Below are positions 1 to 8,524 of a DNA stretch of 64,000 nucleotides, piece by piece (positions within the stretch are counted from its first letter, which is position 1; each line of letters starts with the position of its first letter). The DNA is from an uncultured Cocleimonas sp. (lineage in GTDB: Bacteria > Pseudomonadota > Gammaproteobacteria > Thiotrichales > Thiotrichaceae). Below the pieces are notes generated by a model. The model was not told where the DNA came from and did not search any database. It saw only the letters and a program-made list of their open reading frames with translations. The DNA lies in the NCBI RefSeq assembly GCF_947495625.1, contig NZ_CANLZW010000006.1, positions 1 to 64,000 of the forward strand, read 5' to 3'. The position numbers and the translations under genes were made by a program.

Positions 1-219
1 CGTTACATCCGTGAAGCACTTTATATGGCAGCATTAAGCGCCTCAAGTCATGACCCTCATGTTCGCGGGTTTTATTTGCATATGGTTGAAGATAACGGGT
101 TAACTAAATTACAAGCCATCTGTGCTGTTATGCGTAAAATGCTGCTTGCTATGCATGGCATGTTGAAAGAGAACAAGCCTTTTGATGGTACACGGTTTTA
201 TGATTTAGTAGCATCGTGA
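1..219 (+). CDS. IS110-family transposase, C-terminal part (cut by window edge)
   Basis: The frame is open from base 1 and ends at TGA 217-219, giving the last 72 residues of a protein. The stretch 'REALYMAALSAS', a following 'AVMRKMLLAMHGML' helix and a terminal 'PFD' are typical of the C-terminal Transposase_20 domain of IS110/IS116/IS902 elements, which recombine DNA with a DEDD plus serine chemistry. The catalytic parts lie outside the window, so activity cannot be judged. No terminal inverted repeat is evident downstream, as is usual for many IS110 members. The element appears to end in the AT-rich gap before dbpA. Confidence 0.8.
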   Translation, partial: RYIREALYMAALSASSHDPHVRGFYLHMVEDNGLTKLQAICAVMRKMLLAMHGMLKENKPFDGTRFYDLVAS

Positions 220-275
220 TTCATTAGTTTTTTCTATTCGTAATGGGATTATTCACTTGACGGCGAACAGAGTAT

Positions 276-309
276 CTTTTAGGCATTTTTTTGAAAAAAT
301 GCCTAAAAG
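276..309. terminator. Perfect 16-bp hairpin between IS110 remnant and dbpA
   Basis: Bases 276-291 and 294-309 (AAAAAATGCCTAAAAG) are exact reverse complements separated by two bases. The arms end in A/T runs, so the structure could stop transcription from either side, but there is no separate T-tract beyond the right arm. The right arm runs directly into the CACCCCCC-type repeat, so the palindrome appears to be that repeat's AT-rich flank duplicated in inverted form. Confidence 0.5.
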
Positions 310-320
310 GTGGGGGGTGT
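294..320 (-). repeat. CACCCCCCTACTT-family repeat, copy 1
   Basis: Read on the minus strand it is ACACCCCCC, ACC in place of TAC, then TTTTAGGCATTTTTT. The core differs at two bases from the common form. It lies upstream of dbpA, with its T-tract pointing away from that gene, and is fused to the 16-bp palindrome. Confidence 0.75.
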
Positions 321-359
321 GTTTTAATACCCTTTTTTTAGACCAAATTGATTATTACC

Positions 360-1769
360 ATGTCTAGCAACACATCTGAGCAACAATCCGCAACACAGAG
401 TTTCTCTGTTCTCAAACTTCCTCAAGCACAACTCGAGAACCTGGATTCTTTAGGGTACGTGAACATGACCCCAGTGCAGGCAGCGAGCTTGCCACAGATC
501 CTTGATGAGAAAGATTTAATCGTTCAGGCGAAAACGGGTAGTGGTAAAACCGCTGCGTTTGGTCTGGGTTTGCTGGATAAAATCAATCCGCGCTTTTTCG
601 GTGTTCAATCTATGGTGCTTTGCCCAACGCGAGAGCTCGCAGATCAAGTGGCCAATGAATTGCGTTCGCTAGCGCGTTGTATTCCCAATATTAAAATTGT
701 CACCCTGTGTGGTGGCACCAAGCTAAGACCTCAGGCTGATTCCTTAGAACATGGCGCACATATTGTGGTCGGTACACCAGGGCGAATTCAAGATCACTTG
801 AGCCGTCAAACGCTGGATATTTCCCAACTCGAAACTCTGGTTCTGGATGAAGCTGACCGAATGCTAGATATGGGTTTCCAGGATGAGATCAATCACATCG
901 TTAGAGAAACGCCAGAGAGTCGACAAACCCTGTTGTTCTCAGCAACATTCCCCGATTCAATTAAAAAGATGTGCCGCTCGATCCAAAAGGATTCAATTAC
1001 GGTAAAAGTAGACTCTGAACATCAGGCAGATGTTATCCAACAGGTGTTTTATAAAACGAATCCTTATCAGCGCAAAGATACGTTATTGGGAATATTGGAG
1101 CATTACGCTCCCCAAAACACAGTGGTTTTTTGCCATACCAAAATTCAATGTGCAGAAATCGAATTATTCCTGCAAGAACATGATATTGATGCGTTAGCGT
1201 TACATGGTGATTTAGAGCAACGCGAACGTGATCAAGTCTTGGTGCGTTTTTCGAATAATAGTTGTTCGGTGTTAGTCGCGACGGATGTTGCTGCTCGTGG
1301 TCTGGATATTAAATCACTAGGGGCGGTCATTAATTATGAATTACCGCATGATCCTGAAATTTACGTGCACCGTATCGGGCGAACAGGCCGCGCTGGCGAG
1401 AATGGTTTGGCGCTAAGTATTTATCTTGAAGATGAAGTGTCGCGCATTATCGCGATTGAAGATTTTCTGGAAACAGAATGTATCAACGAAGAGGTTGAAT
1501 CGCTCAATCGTAATATCAGTTTTAGTCTGGTAGCACCCATGACTACCTTGCAATTAGACTCAGGTAAAAAGAACAAGCTCAGACCTGGTGATCTACTGGG
1601 TGCATTGACCAAAGATGCAGGCTTAGACGGCTCTCAGATCGGTAAGATCAATATCTTTGATACGATGAGCTATGTCGCCATTGATAAAAGTGTGGCGGCA
1701 AAAGCATTGCAACACTTTAGGAATGGCAAAGTGAAAGGCCGCAATATTAGAGCCCGCGAAATCCGATAG
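360..1769 (+). CDS. dbpA: ATP-dependent RNA helicase DbpA
   Basis: A DEAD-box RNA helicase that in E. coli is targeted to hairpin 92 of 23S rRNA during 50S assembly. All motifs are intact: AKTGSGKT (Walker A), PTRELADQ, GTPGRI, DEAD, SAT, VATDVAARGLDI and HRIGRTGR. The last ~75 residues, with 'KLRPGDLLGALTKDAGLDG' and an 'IGKINIF' strand, match the DbpA RNA-binding domain rather than the tails of RhlB, RhlE or SrmB. I chose ATG 360 (469 aa, close to the usual ~457) over an in-frame TTG at 348; neither has a clear Shine-Dalgarno. The gene is monocistronic, bounded by repeat copies 1 and 2. Confidence 0.93.
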   Translation: MSSNTSEQQSATQSFSVLKLPQAQLENLDSLGYVNMTPVQAASLPQILDEKDLIVQAKTGSGKTAAFGLGLLDKINPRFFGVQSMVLCPTRELADQVANELRSLARCIPNIKIVTLCGGTKLRPQADSLEHGAHIVVGTPGRIQDHLSRQTLDISQLETLVLDEADRMLDMGFQDEINHIVRETPESRQTLLFSATFPDSIKKMCRSIQKDSITVKVDSEHQADVIQQVFYKTNPYQRKDTLLGILEHYAPQNTVVFCHTKIQCAEIELFLQEHDIDALALHGDLEQRERDQVLVRFSNNSCSVLVATDVAARGLDIKSLGAVINYELPHDPEIYVHRIGRTGRAGENGLALSIYLEDEVSRIIAIEDFLETECINEEVESLNRNISFSLVAPMTTLQLDSGKKNKLRPGDLLGALTKDAGLDGSQIGKINIFDTMSYVAIDKSVAAKALQHFRNGKVKGRNIRAREIR

Positions 1770-1794
1770 GCATTAATGCGTTAAACGCAAAATA

Positions 1795-1821
1795 CACCCC
1801 CACACTTTTAGGCGGTTTTTT
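1795..1821 (+). repeat. CACCCCCCTACTT-family repeat, copy 2
   Basis: CACCCCCACACTTTTAGGCGG followed by six T, 25 bases after the dbpA stop. The core is slightly diverged. In this position and orientation it could act as the dbpA terminator, though the stem is weak. Confidence 0.75.
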
Positions 1822-1882
1822 CTCAAGAACTCTGTATAGACAGTTAGAGCAAAGTAATTAAATACTAGCCCTTTTAAACGGC

Positions 1883-2134
1883 TTACTTAGTACTTGATAA
1901 GAAGTGTTTAGCTCTATGCAAATGACTTTGTACGGCATAATCACGACGCTCACGATTTAACGCATGTGCTTCACGTTCGGTGCGTGCGGTGTTTGCCTGT
2001 CGACCATGATTTGAGACATATTGAGACGTTGATGATAGATATGCTCTTTCACAAGCCTTGTCATCGCAGGCTAATGCGCCTTGTGATGCGATCATGAAAG
2101 GAATGGATAATAATGCTGCTGCAAGTTTCTTCAT
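1883..2134 (-). CDS. Small secreted protein of unknown function
   Basis: An 83-residue protein with a clear Sec signal peptide (MKKLAAALLSIPFMIASQGALA, cleavage expected after A-L-A). The mature part is hydrophilic and rich in Arg, His and Ala, with two cysteines just after the cleavage site (C-D-D-K-A-C) that could form a disulfide or bind metal. ATG 2134 is chosen because AGGTGAG lies about seven bases upstream; a GTG three codons earlier would overlap that site. I do not recognise a family. It stands alone between dbpA and the DUF3108 gene. Confidence 0.6.
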   Translation of the reverse strand: MKKLAAALLSIPFMIASQGALACDDKACERAYLSSTSQYVSNHGRQANTARTEREAHALNRERRDYAVQSHLHRAKHFLSSTK

Positions 2135-2362
2135 TTTACTCACCTAGTTAATGGGATCTGTAATTCCCTAAATATTAACCCCGTGCTTTTTTGTTCTTTA
2201 AATGCGAAAGCTTAAAGACAGTTTGTCATATGAAAATGAAGCATTCTGTGTCTAATGTCACAGAATTGTTAGGACTTTGTATAAAAAGTAGGCAAATATA
2301 GTAGAAAATAAGCGCTCAAAGAGAAATAACTAGAATCTAAAGATTCTCATTTTTAAAGAGTA

Positions 2363-2407
2363 TTCGATCGACCAGGAGTTAAAAAAATTAAGTGCCTAGT
2401 CGTTCGA
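2363..2407. terminator. Possible imperfect stem near the end of the DUF3108 gene
   Basis: Left arm TCGATCGACCAGG (2364-2376) and right arm CCTAGTCGTTCGA (2395-2407) pair with two mismatches, and a run of seven T follows on the plus strand (2413-2419). The right arm and the T-run lie at or inside the minus-strand gene's end. It may stop plus-strand transcription that would read into this region. Confidence 0.3.
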
Positions 2408-3133
2408 TCAGATTTTTTTGTAGCTTCTGATAACAGTAGTGATGACATCATCCTTCTCACGATGGCGTATTTTAACCGGTATGAAATCTATTTCTTTTGC
2501 CAGCCAAAAAACGGTTTCTCGTTTATTGCCGGTTCTAACTACTTTTACCTTAACCGTGTTAAAGGTACCAGCTGGTGTTTTAATCTGTTCATTACCTAAT
2601 TTCTGGAAGTTGTATTGCTTTACTTTGCCTCGTTCGACAACGGTATAGTTTAGCTGCTGTTTATTGCTGCCAATATCATTCGCTAATACTAGTTCTAGCG
2701 ATGCTCTATCTTGAATGCCAGATTGTACTGCCAGATTGAATTTATTATCTTTGTAACTACCAACGGCACTTTTGCCATTGAAGTGTACTTTGTCGATACG
2801 TGACTTACTGCGACGAGATTGATTGTATAGGTAATTTTGAGGCACAATATTTTGTCCAGAAAATAGACCATCTGTTTTTTCGGTGATCGTAATTCCTGTT
2901 AGCATCGCGGCAATGCCAGTGGCTTTTGTTGATTTTGAATAGATATAGCGATTGCCAGAATACTGGAGTGAAGCATTCAGGTTTCCAAGGCTCATGCTGC
3001 CTTTGGCAACTGAATAGTCAGCTTCAAATGCTTTGGGCAAAGCCTGAACAGCCTGAGTGGAAAGCAAGATCAAACTTAGTAGAAATGTATAGAGAGCATT
3101 CTTTTTGGTATTAAAAACTGTAGCTAGTCTCAT
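2408..3133 (-). CDS. DUF3108 domain secreted protein
   Basis: A 241-residue protein with an N-terminal signal sequence (hydrophobic stretch at residues 13-31, cleavage near Q-A-L). The rest is beta-rich with the pattern 'FEADYSVAKGSMSLG ... Y.Y..S.. G' at the start and 'TPAGTFNTVKVKV' near the C-terminus, which is typical of DUF3108 periplasmic or outer-membrane-associated proteins. The function of this family is unknown to me. It sits downstream of soxB on the same strand with 93 bases between them, so co-transcription is possible but not shown. Confidence 0.75.
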   Translation of the reverse strand: MRLATVFNTKKNALYTFLLSLILLSTQAVQALPKAFEADYSVAKGSMSLGNLNASLQYSGNRYIYSKSTKATGIAAMLTGITITEKTDGLFSGQNIVPQNYLYNQSRRSKSRIDKVHFNGKSAVGSYKDNKFNLAVQSGIQDRASLELVLANDIGSNKQQLNYTVVERGKVKQYNFQKLGNEQIKTPAGTFNTVKVKVVRTGNKRETVFWLAKEIDFIPVKIRHREKDDVITTVIRSYKKI

Positions 3134-3226
3134 TATGTAAACTCAAAAGGGATTACTATAAAGACTAGCACAGAATTTAAAAGTTCAGATTGTTTCAATC
3201 AGCAATGCTGTGTTGCTTGTTTTGAA

Positions 3227-5146
3227 TTAACCCGTTTCACCTGCATAGTCAGCTAAGCCAGGGTTATCATTGATACCAACCAGTTTAGGACGATTCATTT
3301 TAGGTAGTTTAAGCACGTCGTCCTTGTCTTTATTTGCCAAGATATAGTCACGTACTACATCCCACATTAAACGACCATCAGGGGTGCGATTAACAGTGGC
3401 CCAACCTGCAAGCTTATAGGTTTTGTCTGGCTCAATTTTTTCACCATTGTCTAGGCGTGCGTCTGTAATACGTTCATAAAGCTTCTTGCTTGGGTCTATG
3501 GTGTAATCCAAACCACCCACTCGCACCATATCGCCGCCAGATTGTAAGTAAGGGTCTGGGTCAAATAGGTTATCAGCGATTTGCTCAAGGGTTTCTAAAA
3601 GCGCTTTACCTGTTATCTCACTGCCATAGGTTTCTGCGTAAGTCATGGAACATTGAGTCATTACATCTTCCATGGTGATCCAGTCACCTTTAAGGGTTGA
3701 TGTACCCCAGCGAACGCCAGCAGAGAATGAAATATCTGCTTTATATTCGTGACGCAGTGCATTACACAACACCTGATCCCAGGTACCCATGAAATTTCCA
3801 CGGCGGTATAAAGTGCGATCAGCTATAGCCAGTTTTTCAGTGAGGATTTCATCGTAGGTTTTACCTAATCGATCTTTATTTACTTTAAATTTTTCATTGC
3901 GCGCTTCGACAATTTTGTCATCATATTTAGTGCTACGCATTTGAGAAAGATATGCTTCCATTTCTTTATCTGCTGGCAACCAGTTCGTGATCACAGGCTT
4001 CATGTGGTAATGCATATTGGTTTTGCCATCAGAAATGTCAAAGTCCATCACGCCAACAAATTTACCGTTAGAACCAGCGTTCGTAACTAGCGTTTTATTA
4101 CCGCCTTTGCTCGTAACTTCAATGGGTTTTGGCATTCCGTCGTGTGTATGGCCACCGAAGATTGCATCAATGCCACCCACGTTTTCTGCCATTTTGATAT
4201 CAACATCCATACCATTATGAGAGAGCATGACGACTGCATCTGGTTTTTCTTCTGAACGGATTTTCTTAACAAGGTTTGCCATGTCTTCTTCGCGTAAGCC
4301 GAATGACCAGTCAGGGAAGAATTCAGGTGGATTTGCATTAGCCGTTCTTGGGAAAGCCTGACCAACTACCGCGATACGCTTGCCGCCCACTTCTTTCATT
4401 ACATAAGGTTGGAAGGCATAGCCATTATCTTCATCAAATAAGCCTAATCCATCGTTTTCTTCAACCAGTTCGGCATAAGCGTCATCCATCAAAGAATCTT
4501 CTTTAACGCGAACATTCTGGCCGATGAAATCGCCTTTGAATAAAGCCACGTTACTCAGAACTTCTGCTTCGTTATAAGTGAATTCCCAGTGACCAATCAT
4601 GACATCTACACCAAGAATGTTAGAAGCTTCAACCATGTCGACACCACGTGTCCAGAGCGAAGTACCGGAACCTTGCCATAAATCGCCACCATCCAGGGTA
4701 ATGGTATTATCAACGCCACCCGCATCTTTTCGTAACGAATCTAGCAATGTTTTAAGGTGGGAATAACCCCCCATTTTTCCGTATTTTTTTGCAGCATTAT
4801 AAAAATCAAGATAGGTATAAGCGTAAGCTTCAGGGCCATCTAATGGTAATTCCATTTTTTCTAAGAGTTTTTTACCAACGATATGTGGTGGTCTACCTAA
4901 AGCAGGTCCAACACCGAGGTTTACATTTGGCTCACGAAAATAAACCGGAAGTAACTGACCATGCACATCAGTCGTATGAAGAATACGTGCCTGACCTTTT
5001 TTGGGTATGGAATAATAACCTTCTGGCATCGGCGCTTGTTTGCCGCTAGCGGCTTGTGCCTGCTGCATTAGCCACGGCAATGATCCAGCACTAGCGGTGC
5101 TCACGGCAAGTATTTTTAGAAAGGTTCTTTTATCCATTATTGGCAT
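3227..5146 (-). CDS. soxB: SoxB thiosulfohydrolase (S-sulfosulfanyl-L-cysteine sulfohydrolase)
   Basis: SoxB is the dimanganese periplasmic enzyme that hydrolyses the terminal sulfonate from the SoxY-bound cysteine sulfur chain, releasing sulfate during thiosulfate oxidation. It belongs to the 5'-nucleotidase metallophosphatase family. Visible motifs are DVHG (residues 60-63), GGDLWQGSG (~153-161), GHWEF (185-189) and GGHTHDGM, followed by the C-terminal nucleotidase domain from about residue 430. The start ATG 5146 has AGGAG six bases upstream. The export signal reads D-K-R-T-F-L-K, a K-R pair where SoxB normally carries twin arginines. At 639 aa it is longer than typical (~570-600). No soxXYZA genes are nearby; the divergent neighbour is a TtrS-type sensor kinase. 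Confidence 0.9.
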   Translation of the reverse strand: MPIMDKRTFLKILAVSTASAGSLPWLMQQAQAASGKQAPMPEGYYSIPKKGQARILHTTDVHGQLLPVYFREPNVNLGVGPALGRPPHIVGKKLLEKMELPLDGPEAYAYTYLDFYNAAKKYGKMGGYSHLKTLLDSLRKDAGGVDNTITLDGGDLWQGSGTSLWTRGVDMVEASNILGVDVMIGHWEFTYNEAEVLSNVALFKGDFIGQNVRVKEDSLMDDAYAELVEENDGLGLFDEDNGYAFQPYVMKEVGGKRIAVVGQAFPRTANANPPEFFPDWSFGLREEDMANLVKKIRSEEKPDAVVMLSHNGMDVDIKMAENVGGIDAIFGGHTHDGMPKPIEVTSKGGNKTLVTNAGSNGKFVGVMDFDISDGKTNMHYHMKPVITNWLPADKEMEAYLSQMRSTKYDDKIVEARNEKFKVNKDRLGKTYDEILTEKLAIADRTLYRRGNFMGTWDQVLCNALRHEYKADISFSAGVRWGTSTLKGDWITMEDVMTQCSMTYAETYGSEITGKALLETLEQIADNLFDPDPYLQSGGDMVRVGGLDYTIDPSKKLYERITDARLDNGEKIEPDKTYKLAGWATVNRTPDGRLMWDVVRDYILANKDKDDVLKLPKMNRPKLVGINDNPGLADYAGETG

Positions 5147-5419
5147 GGAGGACTCCTGATTTGTAAGGGGATACGTAAAGAAGTCTGCTCAAGTTCTATA
5201 ATTTCAAGTTCTGTAAAAACTAGGAAATCTCCCTGAAGCACCGATATATCAAGCGTCTCAAAGGCTCTCCTCTTGAACTTTACAGGCATTTTTGCATGCC
5301 TTTCATTATTATTAACTCGAATAGTCTTCCTTGGAATTTACTGAAATGAGTAACGAAAGTCTAGCTCATTATTAGAACTAATAAACAGTATTTCGGGCAA
5401 TTCTGAGCTTCCATAATAA

Positions 5420-5448
5420 TTGAGCGAGTTTGTAAGGGGCTATATAGT
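5420..5448 (+). promoter_or_regulatory. Sigma-70-like promoter for the TtrS-type kinase operon
   Basis: TTGAGC (5420-5425), a 17-base spacer and TATAGT (5443-5448). Both hexamers match consensus at four or five positions. It would give a 5' untranslated region of about 155 bases before ATG 5610. Confidence 0.5.
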
Positions 5449-5461
5449 GATTATCATTACC
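5443..5461 (+). promoter_or_regulatory. Possible Fur box overlapping the kinase -10
   Basis: TATAGTGATTATCATTACC matches 15 of 19 positions of the classical Fur consensus, with the TGATTATCATTA core almost intact. It covers the -10 hexamer, a normal place for a repressor. It scores the same as the box at 58197 but lacks an obvious iron gene next to it. Confidence 0.4.
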
Positions 5462-5609
5462 GCTATGGTGGTATACCAGAATTATTCTTTTTCACAGATA
5501 ATAAGCCATAGTTTTAGGCAGGTTACAAAGACCGCTTGGGTTATTGTTAAGCCCATCTTGCAACATAAATAGGCTAGACTGTGTTTACTTACCCCGTTAC
5601 TTTTTATCT

Positions 5610-7841
5610 ATGATACGAATTGTTTCTTTACTGTGGTTAATGCTTTTATTGACAATAAATGGTTTAGCCTATGCTGAAGAACCATTTATAAAAATTGGCG
5701 TGCTCAGTCATCGTGGCGATGCTTTTACGGTAAACGCATGGAGCCCAACAGCGCGTTATCTTACCAATCAACTACCCGATTACGATTTTGAAATCATCCC
5801 TTTGGATTTTGATAAGGTTGATAATGCTGTTAAGCAGGATGAAGTTGATTTCATTCTTGTTAATCCCGGTATCTATGTGAATCTGGAATATAAATACCGG
5901 GTTTCTCGTTTGGCGACAATGCATAACTTGCGTGGAGAAGAAGCTTATAAGGTATTTGGTGGGGTGATTTTTACCCGTAAAGACCGAAAAGATATCCAGA
6001 CACTTGAAGACCTCAACGGTAAATCGTTTATGGCGGTCGACTCCACATCTTTGGGTGGTTTCCAAATGGCCTGGAGAGAATTGCAAGCCAAAGGCATTGA
6101 TCCCTATAAAGACTTCACTAAATTAGAGTTTGGCGGTATTCATGACCGAGTCGTTCGTTCTGTAATAAACGGAGAAGTAGATGCCGGCACTGTACGAACC
6201 GATATTTTAGAACGTATGTCGAATAATGCTGGTCTGGATTTAGATCAGGTACGAATCATTAATCCGCAAACGGATATTAATTTTCCATTTAGATTGAGCA
6301 CACGTTTATATCCTGAATGGCCTTTTAGTAAGCTGCAAAAAACTTCCGATGAGTTAGCAAAAAAAGTCGCGTTAGCGTTATTTGCCATGCCTAAAGATCA
6401 CCCCGCTGCTTTGGCTGGTAGTTATGCGGTATGGGACTTGCCTCTGGATTACCAGCAAGTGCATGAGTTATTTCAGGAATTGAGGTTGCCCCCATACGAT
6501 GTGATTGGAAAATTTACAGTCAGGGATGTTGTGCAAAAATATTGGTACTGGGGTTTGGCCGCTTTACTGATTTTATTGGGAATGGGCGTGTTGACTTCTG
6601 CCGTGGTTCGCCGAAATAAACGCTTGAAACGAATTCAACTTCGTATGGAAAGACATTATGAAAGGTTACTGGATTCTGTCGGTGATGGCATATATGGTGT
6701 TGATTTAAATGGTGATTGCACTTTTGTGAATAGAGGGATGGAGAAAATTACTGGATGGAAAGCTGATGAATTGATTGGTAAAAACCAGCATGAAATTCTC
6801 CACCATACGCATGCTGATGGTTCTAACTTTCCAGCAAATGATTGCCCTGTTTATCGAACGTCAAATGATAGTAAACCACGATTTATTAATGATGATGTAT
6901 TTTGGAAGTCAGATGGCACATCTATGTCAGTCGAATACAGCTGTACCCCAATCAAAGGACCAAGAAATACAACGATAGGAAGTGTGGTGGTTTTTCGTGA
7001 TATCACGGAACGTGAGCTTGTTAAGAAGAAAACCACAGAGCATCAGCTGCAGCTTTTTCATGTTGCTCGATTAAGTACATTGGGAGAAATGGCATCGGGT
7101 ATTGCGCACGAGTTAAACCAGCCATTGACCGTGATAAATAACTATTCTCGAGCCTGTATCCGCATGCTGGGGTCTAAAGACAAATCAGCGGAAGGAAAAT
7201 TAAAAGAAGGCCAATCAACGGAAGATCAATGTGCCGAAGTGATGGAGAAAATTTCAAAGCAGGCTGAGCGCGCCGGTGCAGTGATTAAACAAATCAGGCA
7301 TTTTGTGAATAAGGATTTGCCTGATAAAAAACCTGTCAAAGTGTCACAAATGCTCAATGTGGTGCTAGAACTAACGCATATGGAAATTGAACGAAGGCAG
7401 GTCGATCTTCATTTAGATATCGACGAATCTGTAAACTGGGTGTTGGCGCAAGACACACAAATTGAGCAGGTTATGATTAATCTGGTTAGAAACGCAGTTG
7501 AGGCGATGGAAGACATTCCAGAAGAGCAGAGAAATCTGATCATCAAGACTGAAAATCAACATGATGGTAAGTTAAAGTTTAGTATTTCGGATTCTGGTAC
7601 AGGTATTGATAAAGAGGTATTGGAGCAGCTTTTTGACCCATTTGTTACCACCAAAGAACAAGGAATGGGTTTAGGCTTATCAATCAGTCAGGGTATTATC
7701 GAAACACACGATGATAAGATAATCATCGAAGATAATGTCGACGGTGGTGTTAGCTTTAGTTTCAAGTTACCCATTATTAAAGCTTCAAAATTGGAAATGG
7801 AAAATAACAAAAGAAACGCCAACAACAAGGAAGTTACATGA
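5610..7841 (+). CDS. TtrS-family sensor histidine kinase with PhnD-like periplasmic domain
   Basis: A membrane sensor that probably detects an oxidised or reduced sulfur compound; TtrS senses tetrathionate and the homologous ThsS senses thiosulfate. Layout: signal peptide (MIRIVSLLWLMLLLT...), PhnD/TtrS-type substrate-binding domain (~25-275), one transmembrane helix (~308-330), a PAS domain (~345-465) and a HisKA/HATPase core with H-box 'GIAHELNQPL', N-box 'NLVRNAVEAM', 'DSGTGID' and 'GLGLSIS'. Residue numbers count from ATG 5610 (743 aa), preferred over a TTG 22 codons earlier because it begins a proper signal peptide. It overlaps the response regulator by ATGA and faces soxB, suggesting control of thiosulfate oxidation; the ligand is inference. 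Confidence 0.85.
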   Translation: MIRIVSLLWLMLLLTINGLAYAEEPFIKIGVLSHRGDAFTVNAWSPTARYLTNQLPDYDFEIIPLDFDKVDNAVKQDEVDFILVNPGIYVNLEYKYRVSRLATMHNLRGEEAYKVFGGVIFTRKDRKDIQTLEDLNGKSFMAVDSTSLGGFQMAWRELQAKGIDPYKDFTKLEFGGIHDRVVRSVINGEVDAGTVRTDILERMSNNAGLDLDQVRIINPQTDINFPFRLSTRLYPEWPFSKLQKTSDELAKKVALALFAMPKDHPAALAGSYAVWDLPLDYQQVHELFQELRLPPYDVIGKFTVRDVVQKYWYWGLAALLILLGMGVLTSAVVRRNKRLKRIQLRMERHYERLLDSVGDGIYGVDLNGDCTFVNRGMEKITGWKADELIGKNQHEILHHTHADGSNFPANDCPVYRTSNDSKPRFINDDVFWKSDGTSMSVEYSCTPIKGPRNTTIGSVVVFRDITERELVKKKTTEHQLQLFHVARLSTLGEMASGIAHELNQPLTVINNYSRACIRMLGSKDKSAEGKLKEGQSTEDQCAEVMEKISKQAERAGAVIKQIRHFVNKDLPDKKPVKVSQMLNVVLELTHMEIERRQVDLHLDIDESVNWVLAQDTQIEQVMINLVRNAVEAMEDIPEEQRNLIIKTENQHDGKLKFSISDSGTGIDKEVLEQLFDPFVTTKEQGMGLGLSISQGIIETHDDKIIIEDNVDGGVSFSFKLPIIKASKLEMENNKRNANNKEVT

Positions 7842-8449
7842 GCGAGCAAATCACAGTTTTTATCGTAGATGATGATGAAGAAGTCAGAAGCTCTTTAAAG
7901 CTATTGATAGAATCGGTCGGACTCGAGACAGAAACCTACGACTCTGCGCAAAGTTATTTAGATAGTTTTGATGGTTCCAGAGCAGGTTGTTTGATTCTTG
8001 ATGTGCGCATGAAAGGTATGAGCGGACTCACATTACAGGAACAACTGAGTAAAGAACCTATCTGCCCTCCCATTATTATCATTACTGGTCATGGCGATGT
8101 GCAAATGGCGGTTAGAGCCGTTAAAGCAGGTGCTTCTGAGTTTTTAGAAAAGCCATTTAATGAACAGGAATTATTAGACAGTATCCACGTTGCCATCGAA
8201 AGAGATGCAGAGCAACGCGGAAGAGCATCGCGCCTTGCTGAGATACAATCTAAAGTGGATAACCTCACAGATCGCGAAAAAGAAGTGATGGAATTGATTG
8301 TAACCGGCATGCAAAATAAGAATATCGCCAGCGAACTTCACATTAGCCAATCGACGGTAGAAGCACACCGTTCCAAAGTCATGGATAAAATGGAAGCTCG
8401 AACACTTTCTGACTTGATGCGCATGATTATTTCTTTAAAGCCCATGTGA
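7838..8449 (+). CDS. FixJ/TtrR-family response regulator
   Basis: A 203-residue regulator with an N-terminal receiver domain (acidic D11-D13, phosphoacceptor D55 in 'LDVRMKGMSG', T in 'IITGHGD', K in 'LEKPF') and a C-terminal LuxR-type helix-turn-helix ('LTDREKEVMELI' ... 'SQSTVEAHRSKVMDKM'). This architecture is that of TtrR and FixJ. Its ATG overlaps the kinase stop by four bases (ATGA), so the two are translationally coupled and form a cognate pair. Likely targets are its own operon, the diheme cytochrome downstream or the divergent soxB. Confidence 0.9.
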   Translation: MSEQITVFIVDDDEEVRSSLKLLIESVGLETETYDSAQSYLDSFDGSRAGCLILDVRMKGMSGLTLQEQLSKEPICPPIIIITGHGDVQMAVRAVKAGASEFLEKPFNEQELLDSIHVAIERDAEQRGRASRLAEIQSKVDNLTDREKEVMELIVTGMQNKNIASELHISQSTVEAHRSKVMDKMEARTLSDLMRMIISLKPM

Positions 8450-8455
8450 GCAAAT

Positions 8456-8484
8456 AAAAAAGTGCCTATAAGTACGGGGGTGTC
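8456..8484 (-). repeat. CACCCCCCTACTT-family repeat, copy 3
   Basis: Minus-strand reading: GACACCCCCGTACTTATAG, then GCACTTTTTT. One base of the core differs. It lies between the response regulator and the cytochrome gene, both on the plus strand, so its T-tract is on the wrong strand to terminate either. Confidence 0.8.
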
Positions 8485-8524
8485 AATTCAAAAATAACGA
8501 AATCAGATTTAAACAGGGAGCAAT

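Larger units (their letters stand above)
5147..5609. other. Divergent soxB / sensor-kinase intergenic region
   Basis: 463 bases with no credible gene. It holds a sigma-70-like promoter toward the kinase (5420-5448), an overlapping Fur-like box (5443-5461) and a 10-bp palindrome TGGTATACCA (5469-5478) that could be an operator. Nothing recognisable was found nearer the soxB start apart from its ribosome binding site. Confidence 0.6.

Noticed and set aside
294-320. G-runs of the repeats as G-quadruplexes
   Set aside because: Each copy has only one run of G, and four are needed within a short distance.
5772-6086. Minus-strand open frame within the sensor kinase gene
   Set aside because: It lies opposite the conserved substrate-binding domain and has no motif or start signal.
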